From NCBI RefSeq assembly GCF_029625315.1, contig NZ_CP121110.1:4563501-4627500 (forward strand): DNA of 64,000 nt. Reading direction: 5' to 3'. The position numbers were made by a program, and so were the translations under genes. Source of the stretch: Flavobacterium ginsengisoli. Its GTDB lineage: Bacteria > Bacteroidota > Bacteroidia > Flavobacteriales > Flavobacteriaceae. A model generated the notes under the pieces. That model ran no database searches, was not told where the DNA came from, and saw only the letters and a list, made by a program, of their open reading frames with translations. The stretch's first letter is position 1, and every line of letters begins with the position of its first letter. Shown one piece after another: positions 46,924 to 56,153 of the stretch.

Positions 46924-47714
46924 ATGAACTCCAATTCAATCCCCGAAAAAGAATTAGTTGCTATAATATTATATATCTCTCTGTTTTTTATAATTGTTGC
47001 AGTCGCATTAATAATATTCTTTTACTTTTCTAGAAAAAAATAATTCAGAAAGAATTAGAGAAAATAGATTTAATACTTCGATATCAAAAAGAACAGCTAC
47101 ATGCTATTATTGTTACACAAGAGGAAGAACGCAAAAGAATTGCGCAAGATCTTCATGATGATATTAGTTCAAAATTAAACATTGTTTCCTTAAACAGTCA
47201 TTTGCTTACAGCTCCAAACCTTACAGAGGCTGAAACAGCTGAAATTACAGAAAATATAATCGCTTTAACAACAAAGGCATTAGATAATTCTAGAAAAATT
47301 GCGCATAATTTATTGCCACCAGTTTTTGAAAAATTTGGCTTAAATGCTGGTATCGAGGAATTGTGTGAAGAATTTGAATCTAGTAAGTCTGTCAAAACAT
47401 ATTATAAAAATGAAATTGATTTTGATGAGAAAGAAATAGACAGACATTTACATATTTTTAGAATCCTACAAGAATTAATGAATAATTCGATTCGTCATGG
47501 AAAAGCATCTGAGATATGGATTTCTTTTGCCACTAAAGATGGAGTAAATATTTGTGACTATAAAGATAACGGAGTTGGTTTTGATAGTTCGAATGCCGAA
47601 AATCAAAAAGGTTTAGGAATGAAAAATATCGATAGCCGAATATCATTTTTACAAGGAACAATTGAAATTAACTCTGAAATTAATAACGGTATTGTTGTAA
47701 ATTTTACATTTTAG
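46924..47714 (+). CDS. Histidine kinase (NarL/HisKA_3 type), frameshifted as read
   Basis: Corrected length is 263 residues. One membrane helix at about 12-35 (IILYISLFFIIVAVALIIFF) leads straight to the kinase. The H box is EEERKRIAQDLHDDISSKLN with phosphoacceptor H78. The ATPase domain has RILQELMNNSIRHGKASEIW (N box), DNGVGFD (G1) and GLGMKNIDSRI (G2). The frame breaks at A7 47034-47040; an A8 restores SRKKIIQKELEKIDLI. No sensing domain other than the helix, so the membrane protein before it may serve. It precedes its response regulator. Confidence 0.88.
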
Positions 47715-47828
47715 GTCAAATTATGTGTTTTATGAAGCTTTTTGGTCAATAAAATAGGGTATTTAGACTTTTTCTAATTCATATTTTGTAATTTCGATAA
47801 ACCAAATAAACGACCAAAAACAAATAAG

Positions 47829-48494
47829 ATGAATCCTGCTATTAAAATTGCTCTAGTCGATGATGAAATTTTGTTTCGAAAAGGAATTTCTTTTTTATTG
47901 CAAAGAGAAGAAAATATTGACGTTATTTTTGAGGCTTCAAATGGTGACGAGTTAATTTCTCAATTAAATGAAAGAGAAATTAAACCAGATATAATAATAA
48001 TGGACTTAAAGATGCCAATCTTAAACGGTGTCGAAGCCACAAAAATTATTAGAAAACTATTTCCCGACATTAAGATCATTGCATTGACTAGTTACGATAC
48101 CAAATCGTTTATTGCCAATATGATTCAAGTTGGAGCTGTAGCATACTTAATTAAAAATACTACTCCAAAAGATTTGATTCTTACAATCAATGAGGTCGCA
48201 AAAAAAGGATTCTATTATAACGAAAATGTCTTAAAAACAATTCAAGATACAATAGTTTCTCCTAAAAATGCCAGAGGCGGTTTAGAAACGAATTTCCTTT
48301 CACCTCGTGAAATTGAAATTCTGCAATTAATCTGTCAGCAGAAAACTACTGCAGAAATTGCAGAACATCTTTTTTTAAGTCCAAGAACAATCGAAGGACA
48401 CAGAAACAATTTATTGCTTAAAACAGAATCGCGAAATATTGCCGGTTTGGTTGTCTACGCTATTCAAAATGATTTGGCAGTTTTAACAATTTAA
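47829..48494 (+). CDS. NarL/LuxR-family response regulator
   Basis: A 221-residue regulator. The receiver domain has D11, D12, phosphoacceptor D59 (IIIMDLKMPI), T87 and K109. A LuxR helix-turn-helix follows at about 155-215: FLSPREIEILQLICQQKTTA and LSPRTIEGHRNNLLLKTES. It is cotranscribed with or just after the kinase at 46924, 114 bases away. Phosphorylation would favour dimer formation and DNA binding. Targets are unknown. Confidence 0.93.
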   Translation: MNPAIKIALVDDEILFRKGISFLLQREENIDVIFEASNGDELISQLNEREIKPDIIIMDLKMPILNGVEATKIIRKLFPDIKIIALTSYDTKSFIANMIQVGAVAYLIKNTTPKDLILTINEVAKKGFYYNENVLKTIQDTIVSPKNARGGLETNFLSPREIEILQLICQQKTTAEIAEHLFLSPRTIEGHRNNLLLKTESRNIAGLVVYAIQNDLAVLTI

Positions 48495-48498
48495 AATA

Positions 48499-48624
48499 TT
48501 ATGCTGTCAAAAACTGAATTGACAGCACATAATATAATATGATTGTTATTACAAGAACACATAGTCCTATTTTCTGAATTATATTCAGACCCTTTTGCTG
48601 GTTATTACTTTCATTAAACTTCAT
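48499..48624 (-). CDS. Possible 41-residue single-helix membrane protein
   Basis: ATG at 48624, TAA at 48499-48501. The polar N-terminus MKFNESNNQQKGL is followed by one membrane helix (LCVLVITIILYYVLSIQF). It has its own TACATTTG box upstream. The frame lies in the 348-base gap between the response regulator and the next gene, and a TGCTGTCAA/TTGACAGCA hairpin overlaps its last codons, which may instead serve as transcript end for the regulator gene. Plausible but not proven. Confidence 0.42.
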   Translation of the reverse strand: MKFNESNNQQKGLNIIQKIGLCVLVITIILYYVLSIQFLTA

Positions 48625-48669
48625 AGTTGGTTTTTTTTTACAGCGATTAGTTTTATGAACCTGGGATAG

Positions 48670-48677
48670 CAAATGTA
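48670..48677 (-). promoter_or_regulatory. -7 box TACATTTG facing the small membrane protein
   Basis: TAnnTTTG match on the minus strand, about 45 bases before the ATG at 48624; TTTG 15 bases further upstream is too close for a consensus spacer. Confidence 0.4.
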
Positions 48678-48842
48678 TAGAGAATATTCTTCCAAATTAT
48701 AGGTGTTTTTACCTGTTTTTTTATTGTTTGAAAATCAATTTTCTTCAAGCTTTTTTATTTAACATTCTATATTCAACAGAAAAGATTCTAAGTGTTCTTT
48801 TTTTGCTGATGGCTTTTATATCTTTACTAAAATAATTTTCTG

Positions 48843-50102
48843 ATGAATAAGACTTTATTCTACTTTTTTATACTATTGATTACATTTAATGCTAAAGCTT
48901 CGTTTATCTTACTTCCGATGGACGAATCGACGCAGCAAAATCATTTAAAAGCATACGGAATTACTTATTGGTGTTTGAGCAGAGATTATAAAGCGAGCTG
49001 GCTTTTAAATTATCGCGGTGGTTCTTTTTTACTTCCTGATGCTGATGAAATTAGAAAAGAATGTAAAATACGAGGAGTAAGTTTTGAAGTAATTTCAGAT
49101 AGCGAACAAGCTTCTATTTTAAATGAAATTTCGAGCCCTTCTCAAAATATGGAATCTGTGATTTTAGAAAAAGCACCTAAAATTGCCGTTTATACTCCAA
49201 AAGGAAAACAACCTTGGGATGATGCCGTAACGCTAGTTCTAACTTACGCCGAAATTCCTTTTACCCCAATTTATGATGAAGAAGTTTTAAGTGATCAATT
49301 ATTAATGTACGATTGGCTTCATTTGCATCATGAAGATTTTACCGGACAATATGGAAAATTTTATGCCGCTTACAAAAATACGCCTTGGTACATCGATCAA
49401 AAGAGAGATGCCGAAGCTTTGGCAAAGAAACTAGGATACGCAAAAGTATCTCAGGAAAAAGGAGCAGTTGCTAAAAAAATTAGAGATTTTGTAATTGGAG
49501 GTGGTTTTATGTTTGCCATGTGTTCTGCGACAGATAGTTTCGATATTGCACTTGCTGCAGATGGAGTAGATATTTGCGAAGCTATGTTTGACGGAGATCC
49601 TAGTGAATCTAATTATCAGTCAAAATTAAATTATAATAATTCTTTTGCTTTTAAAAATTTTACTTTAGAAAGAAGGCCAGAGGTATATGAGTTTTCGGAT
49701 ATTGATATGACGACGAAAAGACGAATACCAATGGATAAAGATTATTTTACTTTAATGGAATTTTCTGCAAAATGGGATCCTATTCCGAGTATGTTATGCC
49801 AAAACCATACACAATTGGTAAAAGGTTTTATGGGACAAACGACTTCATTTGATACTTCATTAATAAAATCGAACATCTTAATTATGGGAACTTGCGAGTT
49901 AAACGGCGAGTCAAGATATATTCATGGAGAAAAAGGCAAAGGAATGTTTACTTTTTTTGGAGGACATGATCCAGAAGATTTTCAGCATCAGGTTGGCGAT
50001 CCTCCAACGGTTTTAGATTTACATCCGAATTCGCCTGGATATAGATTGATTTTGAACAATGTTTTATTTCCTGTCGCAAGAAAAAAGAAACTTAAAACAT
50101 AA
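48843..50102 (+). CDS. Exported glutamine-amidotransferase-like protein (often labelled asparagine synthetase B)
   Basis: A 419-residue protein with a signal peptide (FFILLITFNAKASFILLPM). The middle resembles a class I amidotransferase-like flavodoxin fold: APKIAVYTPKGKQPWDDAVT, KIRDFVIGGGFMFAMCSATD and MFTFFGGHDPEDFQHQVGD. The Cys in MFAMCSATD sits where a nucleophile elbow could be. No asparagine synthetase ATP-binding motif is present, and an exported location does not suit that enzyme, so the common label looks wrong. It may act on peptides or cell wall. True function unknown. Confidence 0.7.
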   Translation: MNKTLFYFFILLITFNAKASFILLPMDESTQQNHLKAYGITYWCLSRDYKASWLLNYRGGSFLLPDADEIRKECKIRGVSFEVISDSEQASILNEISSPSQNMESVILEKAPKIAVYTPKGKQPWDDAVTLVLTYAEIPFTPIYDEEVLSDQLLMYDWLHLHHEDFTGQYGKFYAAYKNTPWYIDQKRDAEALAKKLGYAKVSQEKGAVAKKIRDFVIGGGFMFAMCSATDSFDIALAADGVDICEAMFDGDPSESNYQSKLNYNNSFAFKNFTLERRPEVYEFSDIDMTTKRRIPMDKDYFTLMEFSAKWDPIPSMLCQNHTQLVKGFMGQTTSFDTSLIKSNILIMGTCELNGESRYIHGEKGKGMFTFFGGHDPEDFQHQVGDPPTVLDLHPNSPGYRLILNNVLFPVARKKKLKT

Positions 50103-50906
50103 TTAATTTAAAGAAAACTCAACCCAGATCGGAATATGGTCTGATATTTTTTTTGCACTTTGTAAAGAATCAAAATCTTCGTAAAATTTAATAATTCCAG
50201 AATTGTTTACTTTTAGATTCAATGTCTTATAAAAGATATTGTCAAATTCTGAAGCAAGGCAAATATTGTTTTTGCATTTATGTTTTAAAGTTGTCTTTTG
50301 ATTTTTTAATACAGAATCATATCCCATTTTTTTCAACGGATTAAAAACAGAATGTTTTTCAGGACAATTAAAGTCACCTAAGAAAACGAGATTTAAATCA
50401 GGATATTCGTTTGGTAAAAATTTAAAATATTTGATTTCGGTTTCGGGCTGTTTATTTTTAGTTATTGCGTGAAAATTGACAAGAGTGATTGTCTTTTTAT
50501 TAATTTCGAACGTGGCAAAATAGGGTTCCCGGTCAATTTCTACGCTAAATTTTTTCTCTAGCCAAGGTTTGTTTTTCAATTTGGCTTTGTGAGTTTTCCA
50601 AATAAAGGCGTACCGCTCGGTTTTATAACTGCTACTAGAAGTAGGATCACTTATTTTGTAGTCCCATTTGCTTCCTTTTTGGTTAAGTATTGTGGCAAGT
50701 TTTGCTACAGTTTGTGCACCTCCATTTCCAGCTACAACTTCTTGAATTGCAATTATATCATAAGTAGATATTGTTTTGGCAATATATTCTAGATGAATAT
50801 CAGATTTCGATTTTCCAAAGTTTTCTATATTCCAAGATAGGACTTTGGTTTGTGCAAAAGATAAAAATGTAAATAATAGTAAGACAAGGCAGAGAATTCT
50901 TTTCAT
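50103..50906 (-). CDS. Secreted endonuclease/exonuclease/phosphatase-family protein
   Basis: A 267-residue DNase I-fold protein with signal peptide (LCLVLLLFTFLSFAQ). Catalytic-site motifs are VLSWNIENFGKSKSD, DIIAIQEVVAG, LVNFHAITKN, LVFLGDFNCPE and KISDHIPIWVEF. Unlike the large nuclease at 6985 it lacks extra domains and a sorting tail, so it probably stays in the periplasm or exits by another path. It directly abuts the stop of the convergent gene at 48843. Substrate is probably DNA or a phosphodiester. Confidence 0.88.
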   Translation of the reverse strand: MKRILCLVLLLFTFLSFAQTKVLSWNIENFGKSKSDIHLEYIAKTISTYDIIAIQEVVAGNGGAQTVAKLATILNQKGSKWDYKISDPTSSSSYKTERYAFIWKTHKAKLKNKPWLEKKFSVEIDREPYFATFEINKKTITLVNFHAITKNKQPETEIKYFKFLPNEYPDLNLVFLGDFNCPEKHSVFNPLKKMGYDSVLKNQKTTLKHKCKNNICLASEFDNIFYKTLNLKVNNSGIIKFYEDFDSLQSAKKISDHIPIWVEFSLN

Positions 50907-50974
50907 GAAAAAATTTAACGGGACTAAGATTAAAACATCTCTTCCTGCAATAATTAAGCCTATCTTAAAATAAA

Positions 50975-51208
50975 TTAGTGCTTTTTGTATCGATTTTTTA
51001 AGGCAGTACCAATAATTATAATTTGTAAAACTAACAATGCTGGAATAAAAATCATTTTCCAGTCAATTTCCAACCAGCCCGTTTTTTCAGAAACAAAGGC
51101 AAAGCTTATCGATAAAAAAAGGCAAAGTAACATTGTTTTCATAACTATTTTATTTTGTGTAGTATTAATTCTAGAGAATACAATACTCGCTTTACTTTTT
51201 GGTTTCAT
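50975..51208 (-). CDS. Small two-helix membrane protein
   Basis: A 77-residue protein with hydrophobic segments MLLCLFLSISFAFVS and MIFIPALLVLQIIIIGTAL and a basic end NRYKKH. A shorter start at 51142 (55 residues) is possible. The opposite strand has an open frame of the same length, but this strand has a better membrane pattern. Function unknown. Confidence 0.5.
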   Translation of the reverse strand: MKPKSKASIVFSRINTTQNKIVMKTMLLCLFLSISFAFVSEKTGWLEIDWKMIFIPALLVLQIIIIGTALKNRYKKH

Positions 51209-51286
51209 GGTAGGTTAATAGATTATCACAAATTTAGCAGTATAAACAGTGTAATCCTTACGGGAATCCGTAAAGCGCCATAAAAA

Positions 51287-51955
51287 TTACACCAGTCCGA
51301 AATCTTTTGCAATTGCAATTAAATGCACATTATTATTGGCCTTAAAGTAAATTTTTAGTTTATTGATTCTTTTCTCTATACTGCTTGTTCCGTTAGGAGT
51401 GATAGATGAATCTTTGAACTCTCTAGAAATACTTTCTAATATATATCCTTGAGATAAAAGTTTTAGAATAGAAATATCATATGATTCAATTTCAATTAAA
51501 GATTTGTCATTAAAATTGAACGACAAATCTGAAGAAAGTATTTTTTCTTCATTGTTAAATGTACTTTCAATAGCATTTCTTAATTCGGCAATACTGTTTC
51601 TACCTTTAGTGACATAGGCATTAATACCCAATTCATTAAAAAGATTTTTTATTCTGTAGCTTTTGTCTTCTATAGAAAAAACAATCTTTTTCAGTTTTGG
51701 CTGTACTTTGTTTATTGCTTCAATAAGTTCATCTCCGCTGGTTAAATCTACTTTTCTATGGTCAGATTTAAAAGATAAATCTGTAATCAATAAATCGTAA
51801 GGTTCTTTATCAGCCAATGCCTTTTTTACTTTAAGTAAGCCTTCATCGCAATATTTAACATGATGAATTACAGGAACTTGTAACTCTTCAAGAACTTGAA
51901 CAACTGCGATACTGATACTGTCTAGATCTTCGGCAACTAAAACTTTTTTAAACAT
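51287..51955 (-). CDS. LuxR-type response regulator of the TPR-kinase locus
   Basis: A 222-residue regulator. Receiver residues are E9, D10, phosphoacceptor D59 (LLITDLSF), S94 and K117 (YVTKGRNS). The output domain, about 150-222, is a helix-turn-helix of LuxR type, rather divergent (LLSQGYILESISREFKDSS, SIEKRINKLKIYF). It is third in an operon, 7 bases after the degenerate kinase. All residues needed for phosphorylation are present, so it probably receives phosphate from the first kinase. Targets unknown. Confidence 0.88.
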   Translation of the reverse strand: MFKKVLVAEDLDSISIAVVQVLEELQVPVIHHVKYCDEGLLKVKKALADKEPYDLLITDLSFKSDHRKVDLTSGDELIEAINKVQPKLKKIVFSIEDKSYRIKNLFNELGINAYVTKGRNSIAELRNAIESTFNNEEKILSSDLSFNFNDKSLIEIESYDISILKLLSQGYILESISREFKDSSITPNGTSSIEKRINKLKIYFKANNNVHLIAIAKDFGLV

Positions 51956-51962
51956 AATTGTC

Positions 51963-53750
51963 TTATATTGGAAATTTGAAACTTATTTTAAAACCATTTT
52001 CTGATTCTTTGTCAAAATTAAGAGTTCCTTTTATTGTTTTAATACGGTTTTCCACATTTTGTAGTCTTTTTTCTAAAATAAAATATTCAGAGCTTATTTT
52101 TTTGCCATTATCGATATACACTATTTGAATGTTTCTTTCTTCTTTTTTAAACGTTATACTCGCTAGAGATGCATCATTCAGTGTTTTCATGTGATCAAGG
52201 ATTTCCTGAAGAACACGAGAAACAGTAATTTTTTTTACACGGTCAATTTTTTTCCATGAAAAAGCATTTAAACCGTTTACAATTATATTTAGCTTTTGGT
52301 TGGTGTATCCAGAAATCATTTCTTTTAGATCTTTTTCGAAATTTTCGTTGGTAGCGATTTCACTATTTTCTCGAGAAATATTTCTGGTTTTGGAGTAAAT
52401 GTTATTTAAATAGAATAAAAATTTTTCTTTGTTTTCTTCTTCTTCGAGGTTGTAGTTTTCTGTAAATGATAAAATTTTGTCAATGTCTTTTTCAAGTTCA
52501 AATTGTAATTTTTCAGAAATACGCATTTCATTCTTAAAAACTTCGTTATTGCTTTCCTTTCTGCCTTTCGTAATTACATAAAAAATGATGAAGACTAAGC
52601 TTCCAATGCTGACAAAAATTACAACATAAGAAATGTAACTTCTGTTTTTTTGTCTTTGTAGTTCTAATTCTTTTTCTGCTTTTTGGTTTTTGAGTTCTAA
52701 ATTTTCGTCTTTATCTTTTTTTGAATTATATATAGCATCAGCAAATTGATTTTTTGCTTTTTTTCTGCTAACAGCAAGACTGTCAATCATTCTACTATAA
52801 ATTTTCCAATGTTTTTTTGAATTCTTAGCATCGTCGGCCTCAATAAGTCCAGTCAGCATATTGATTTGATTTGTTATAGATTTTGCTTTTTTAGCGCAAT
52901 TGTAAGCTTTTATTGCATTGATTTTCTTTAACTCTGGATTGTTGTATTTTGAATAATATAGATAAAAAGCATAATAATTTCCAATTAGCTCGTAATCATC
53001 GTTTAATGTAAGAGTTACTTCTAAACTTTCGTTAAGGCACTTAAAAGCTTGTTCTTTATGATTTCCAAGTCTTAGATAAGAAAGACCTAAATTATATAAT
53101 ATAGATGCACGCTGAATATTTGTATTCGAAGGAGTTATTTTATCTTCAATCTTATATTTTACAAGTGGTTCTAATAAATTTACTGCTTCTTGATATTTTT
53201 TTTGTTGCATATAGGTAAATGCAATTTCAGACAATATTCGTGCTTTTCTGAACGTTGATACGGCTTTTTTTAATGCTTTTTTATGATAATGCAAAGCCTT
53301 TTCGTTGTCATAAGTATAGTAGTAATGATAAGCCATAAATGTATAAGCATTAACAGCATACTTTACATTTGTTGTCTTATCTAAATAAGGAAAAGCTTTT
53401 ATAAGTTTAGTTTCGGCTTCATAATAATCGCCATTTCGTCGCAAGATTTCTACACTATTATTTAAAGAGCCAACATAATCATCCGCATAATCTTCTATTG
53501 GAACACATAGTGATTGTGTTTTGTTGAAATAAAAAATGGCGCTGTCGGTTTTTCCAGAATCCCAAAAAGCATTTGCCTTGTCCATCGTCTGCTTAATTTC
53601 GACGGAGTGATCGGTTTTGGTGTGATTTATTTTAAGGCTTTTTGCCCAAGAAATAGGTGTAGAATAATATAATGCTAAACCTATAATAGAGATTAACAAG
53701 CAAAAAAGGAAGATTTTTTTTCGAAAAAAGTTGAGCCAGTATTTAATCAT
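51963..53750 (-). CDS. TPR sensor histidine-kinase homologue lacking catalytic residues (pseudokinase)
   Basis: A 595-residue protein: N-terminal helix at 13-30, TPR repeats about 50-330, coiled coil about 330-370, membrane helix at 372-393, then a kinase-like region. The residue equal to the phosphoacceptor His is Gln 416 (ISEKLQFELEKDI). The N box reads LQEILDHMKTLN, with His 520 for Asn. G1 reads DNGKKIS (canonical DNGxG) and G2 reads RLQNVENRI. It aligns end to end with its upstream neighbour, where all of these are intact. It overlaps that gene by one base. I infer a regulatory partner without kinase activity. Confidence 0.88.
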   Translation of the reverse strand: MIKYWLNFFRKKIFLFCLLISIIGLALYYSTPISWAKSLKINHTKTDHSVEIKQTMDKANAFWDSGKTDSAIFYFNKTQSLCVPIEDYADDYVGSLNNSVEILRRNGDYYEAETKLIKAFPYLDKTTNVKYAVNAYTFMAYHYYYTYDNEKALHYHKKALKKAVSTFRKARILSEIAFTYMQQKKYQEAVNLLEPLVKYKIEDKITPSNTNIQRASILYNLGLSYLRLGNHKEQAFKCLNESLEVTLTLNDDYELIGNYYAFYLYYSKYNNPELKKINAIKAYNCAKKAKSITNQINMLTGLIEADDAKNSKKHWKIYSRMIDSLAVSRKKAKNQFADAIYNSKKDKDENLELKNQKAEKELELQRQKNRSYISYVVIFVSIGSLVFIIFYVITKGRKESNNEVFKNEMRISEKLQFELEKDIDKILSFTENYNLEEEENKEKFLFYLNNIYSKTRNISRENSEIATNENFEKDLKEMISGYTNQKLNIIVNGLNAFSWKKIDRVKKITVSRVLQEILDHMKTLNDASLASITFKKEERNIQIVYIDNGKKISSEYFILEKRLQNVENRIKTIKGTLNFDKESENGFKISFKFPI

Positions 53751-55471
53751 TATGCCGGAAATTTAATTAAAACTTTAAAACCTTTTCCAAAATCTGAATG
53801 AATATTTATCTCGCCTTTAATGGCATTAATTCTATTTTCAATATTATGTAAACCATTTTTTAAAACCATTTTGTTTATATCGATTCCTCGTCCGTTATCG
53901 GTATAATTAATTATTATACTATTATCGAGCTCTTTAAAAGTTAGTGCAACTAAACTCGCACAACTATGTTTTTTCATGTTCACAAGTAATTCTTGTATAG
54001 AACGATAAACAGCTATTTTTTTAGTTCTGTCAATAGAATCCCATGAAATGGTATCCAAACCATTTATCATAAGATTTGTGGTTGGTGTATTAAATCCAGA
54101 AATCATTTCTTTAATCAAAACTATATAATTTTGATTGCTTATAGTTGGGGTATTTTCTTTTGAAATATTTCTTGTTCGAGAATAAATATCTTCTAATCTT
54201 TTTAATAGATGCTTTTTATTTTCTTGAGTAGAAATGTTTCTATTTTCGACAAATGCCATTGTGTGATAAATGTCATTGGCAAGTTCGTCATGTAATTTTT
54301 TTGAGATTCTAGTTTCGCTTTGATATGTTGCTTCTATTTTTTGACGATTGGCTCGTGAGGTCAGAAAAAAATAAATGAAAACGATTAGGGCAGATGCAAA
54401 TATGATTACTATATAGGAAATAATATTACTGTTTTCTTGTTTTGCTAACTGAAGTTCATTTTTAATTTTTTGAGCTTTTAATTTTAGATTTTCCTCTTTT
54501 TCCTTTTTAGTGTCGTATTTAATTTTTGCAAATTGATTTTTTGCTTGTTGCCTTACTTCAAAAATGCTATCTATTGCACTTATATAAATAAGCATATTTT
54601 TTTTTGATTCGACATCGGGACTATTTTCTATTATAAATTTTAAAGCAAGTAGTCGCTCATCTATATTACCTGATAATGTATAATTTTTATAGCTTAATTT
54701 AGCGTACTTCATTGCTAAACCAGCTTTGTTTTTTTGATAGAATTGAGAAAGATTATAATAGGTTTTGCCTAAGCCTTCTAAATAATTTGCTTGAGATTTT
54801 ATTTTTAAGCTCTTTCTAAAAAAGGAAAGTGCTCTTGGATCTTCTAGTTTATAATAGCAGTATCCTATGTAATCTAATATTTTGGAATAATTTTCAGGAC
54901 TATCTTTTAAGATCTTCTCTTTACTTATTGAAAGAAAAATGGGAAGCGCTTTTTTAAACTTATGTTGTTTTATATAAATAACAGCGATATTGTTTTTTGC
55001 TTCAAGTTTATTTATCCTGTCAATTTTTAAAGTAAATGCCTTAGAGTAATAATAAATTGCAGTTGGGTAATCGTAGGTATAAAAATAGTTCCTTCCTAAT
55101 ACACTGTAGATATTCCAGATATAATTAGAGTCTTTTATTTGATTTAGAAACGGAATTGTTTCTATTGCTGTTTTTGTACTACCAACAAAATCTTCATGTT
55201 TTTGCTGAATTTCGGCCATATAGTACATACAATAAACATAATTCTTTACATCGTCTTTAAGATTGCTATTTGCCCTTGCCTTATTGTATAAATAAAATGC
55301 ACTGTCTAACTGTTTGTTTTTATAAAAGAAGTCGGCCGAACGAATCGTTTTTTCTATTTCGATTTTATTGCTTGCAATTTTTTCTACCGGTTTTTTCTTG
55401 TTTTGGCACGCAAAAAAAAATACAAAAATGAAAATTGTATAAAAGGTAATTTGTATTTTTTTTGGAATCAT
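53750..55471 (-). CDS. TPR-domain sensor histidine kinase, lipoprotein-like N-terminus
   Basis: From ATG 55471 the product is 573 residues (a 55537 start would add 22 that precede the signal). IFIFVFFFACQNKKKP looks like a lipoprotein or single-helix anchor. TPR repeats run about 40-310, a coiled coil precedes the membrane helix NIISYIVIIFASALIVFIYF, and the kinase follows: RISKKLHDELANDIYHT (His 394), ELLVNMKKHS N box, DNGRGID, and GLHNIENRI. All catalytic motifs are present. The TPRs face the periplasm and probably sense a peptide or protein. It is first in an operon with a pseudokinase and a regulator. Confidence 0.9.
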   Translation of the reverse strand: MIPKKIQITFYTIFIFVFFFACQNKKKPVEKIASNKIEIEKTIRSADFFYKNKQLDSAFYLYNKARANSNLKDDVKNYVYCMYYMAEIQQKHEDFVGSTKTAIETIPFLNQIKDSNYIWNIYSVLGRNYFYTYDYPTAIYYYSKAFTLKIDRINKLEAKNNIAVIYIKQHKFKKALPIFLSISKEKILKDSPENYSKILDYIGYCYYKLEDPRALSFFRKSLKIKSQANYLEGLGKTYYNLSQFYQKNKAGLAMKYAKLSYKNYTLSGNIDERLLALKFIIENSPDVESKKNMLIYISAIDSIFEVRQQAKNQFAKIKYDTKKEKEENLKLKAQKIKNELQLAKQENSNIISYIVIIFASALIVFIYFFLTSRANRQKIEATYQSETRISKKLHDELANDIYHTMAFVENRNISTQENKKHLLKRLEDIYSRTRNISKENTPTISNQNYIVLIKEMISGFNTPTTNLMINGLDTISWDSIDRTKKIAVYRSIQELLVNMKKHSCASLVALTFKELDNSIIINYTDNGRGIDINKMVLKNGLHNIENRINAIKGEINIHSDFGKGFKVLIKFPA

Positions 55472-55576
55472 GCGCCAAAAATAAATAATTTTATTTCTTA
55501 CAAAAGCGTATAAATACCTGTTTTTCAAAAATCTCAAAAAAAAGAAAATTCACATTCTGATTTCCAGTGATATACA

Positions 55577-55602
55577 GAAAGGCCCTCTTGTAGAAGGGCC
55601 TG
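55577..55602. terminator. Hairpin AGGCCCTCT/AGAAGGGCCT
   Basis: Arms AGGCCCTTCT and AGAGGGCCT on the minus strand followed by TTTC; it lies just after the AhpD-like gene stop. Confidence 0.6.
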
Positions 55603-55638
55603 TAATAGTAAATTGCTTGTAAATTTTATCCTTATAAA

Positions 55639-56074
55639 TTATTCTGCACGCATATCGGTTGCAATTCCAATTCGATTCCATGCATTAATAGTAATGATTG
55701 CCATAATGATTTCTGCTAGATATTTTTTATCAAATAATTTAGCAGAGATTTTGATATACTTCTTCAGAAACGTGATTGCTTATTAATGTTATTTCTTCTG
55801 TTAAAGCTAATATTGCTTTTTCTTCATCACTATAAAAATCAGCTTCACGCCAAGCAGTAAGCAGATAAATACGTTGTTCGGTTACACCCAGCTTTCTCGC
55901 GTCTGCAGTGTGCATGTTTATGCAATAAGCACAACCATTTATTTGTGATGCTCTAATTTTAATTAACTCTTTATGTACAGGAGATAGAGAAGTAGAAGCA
56001 ATATATTTTTCTAAACCTAACATGGCTTGATATGCTTCTGGAGCAACTTGCGGGATAACGATTCTTGAGTTCAT
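55639..56074 (-). CDS. Carboxymuconolactone decarboxylase (AhpD-like) family protein, frameshifted as read
   Basis: Corrected length is 144 residues. LIKIRASQINGCAYCINMHT holds the redox Cys pair of the AhpD-like group (C-x2-C) with the nearby His, and KLGVTEQRIYLLTAWREADF is conserved. The frame breaks near 55746-55749, where one extra base interrupts VYQ-KSAKLFDKKYL; after it the sequence reads IIMAIITINAWNRIGIATDM to the stop at 55639. Family members are peroxide-defence reductants or decarboxylases. It follows the Crp/Fnr gene on the same strand, which may control it. Confidence 0.85.
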
Positions 56075-56153
56075 TTTTATATGTTTTAAAATTTCATTAC
56101 AAAGGTGGGTAATGTATGCTTTTAAAAACTTGAACTACTTCAAGAAATTCAAC

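Noticed and set aside
50985..51218. Plus-strand frame opposite the small membrane protein
   Set aside because: It mirrors the minus-strand gene at 50975-51208, whose membrane helices are better formed.
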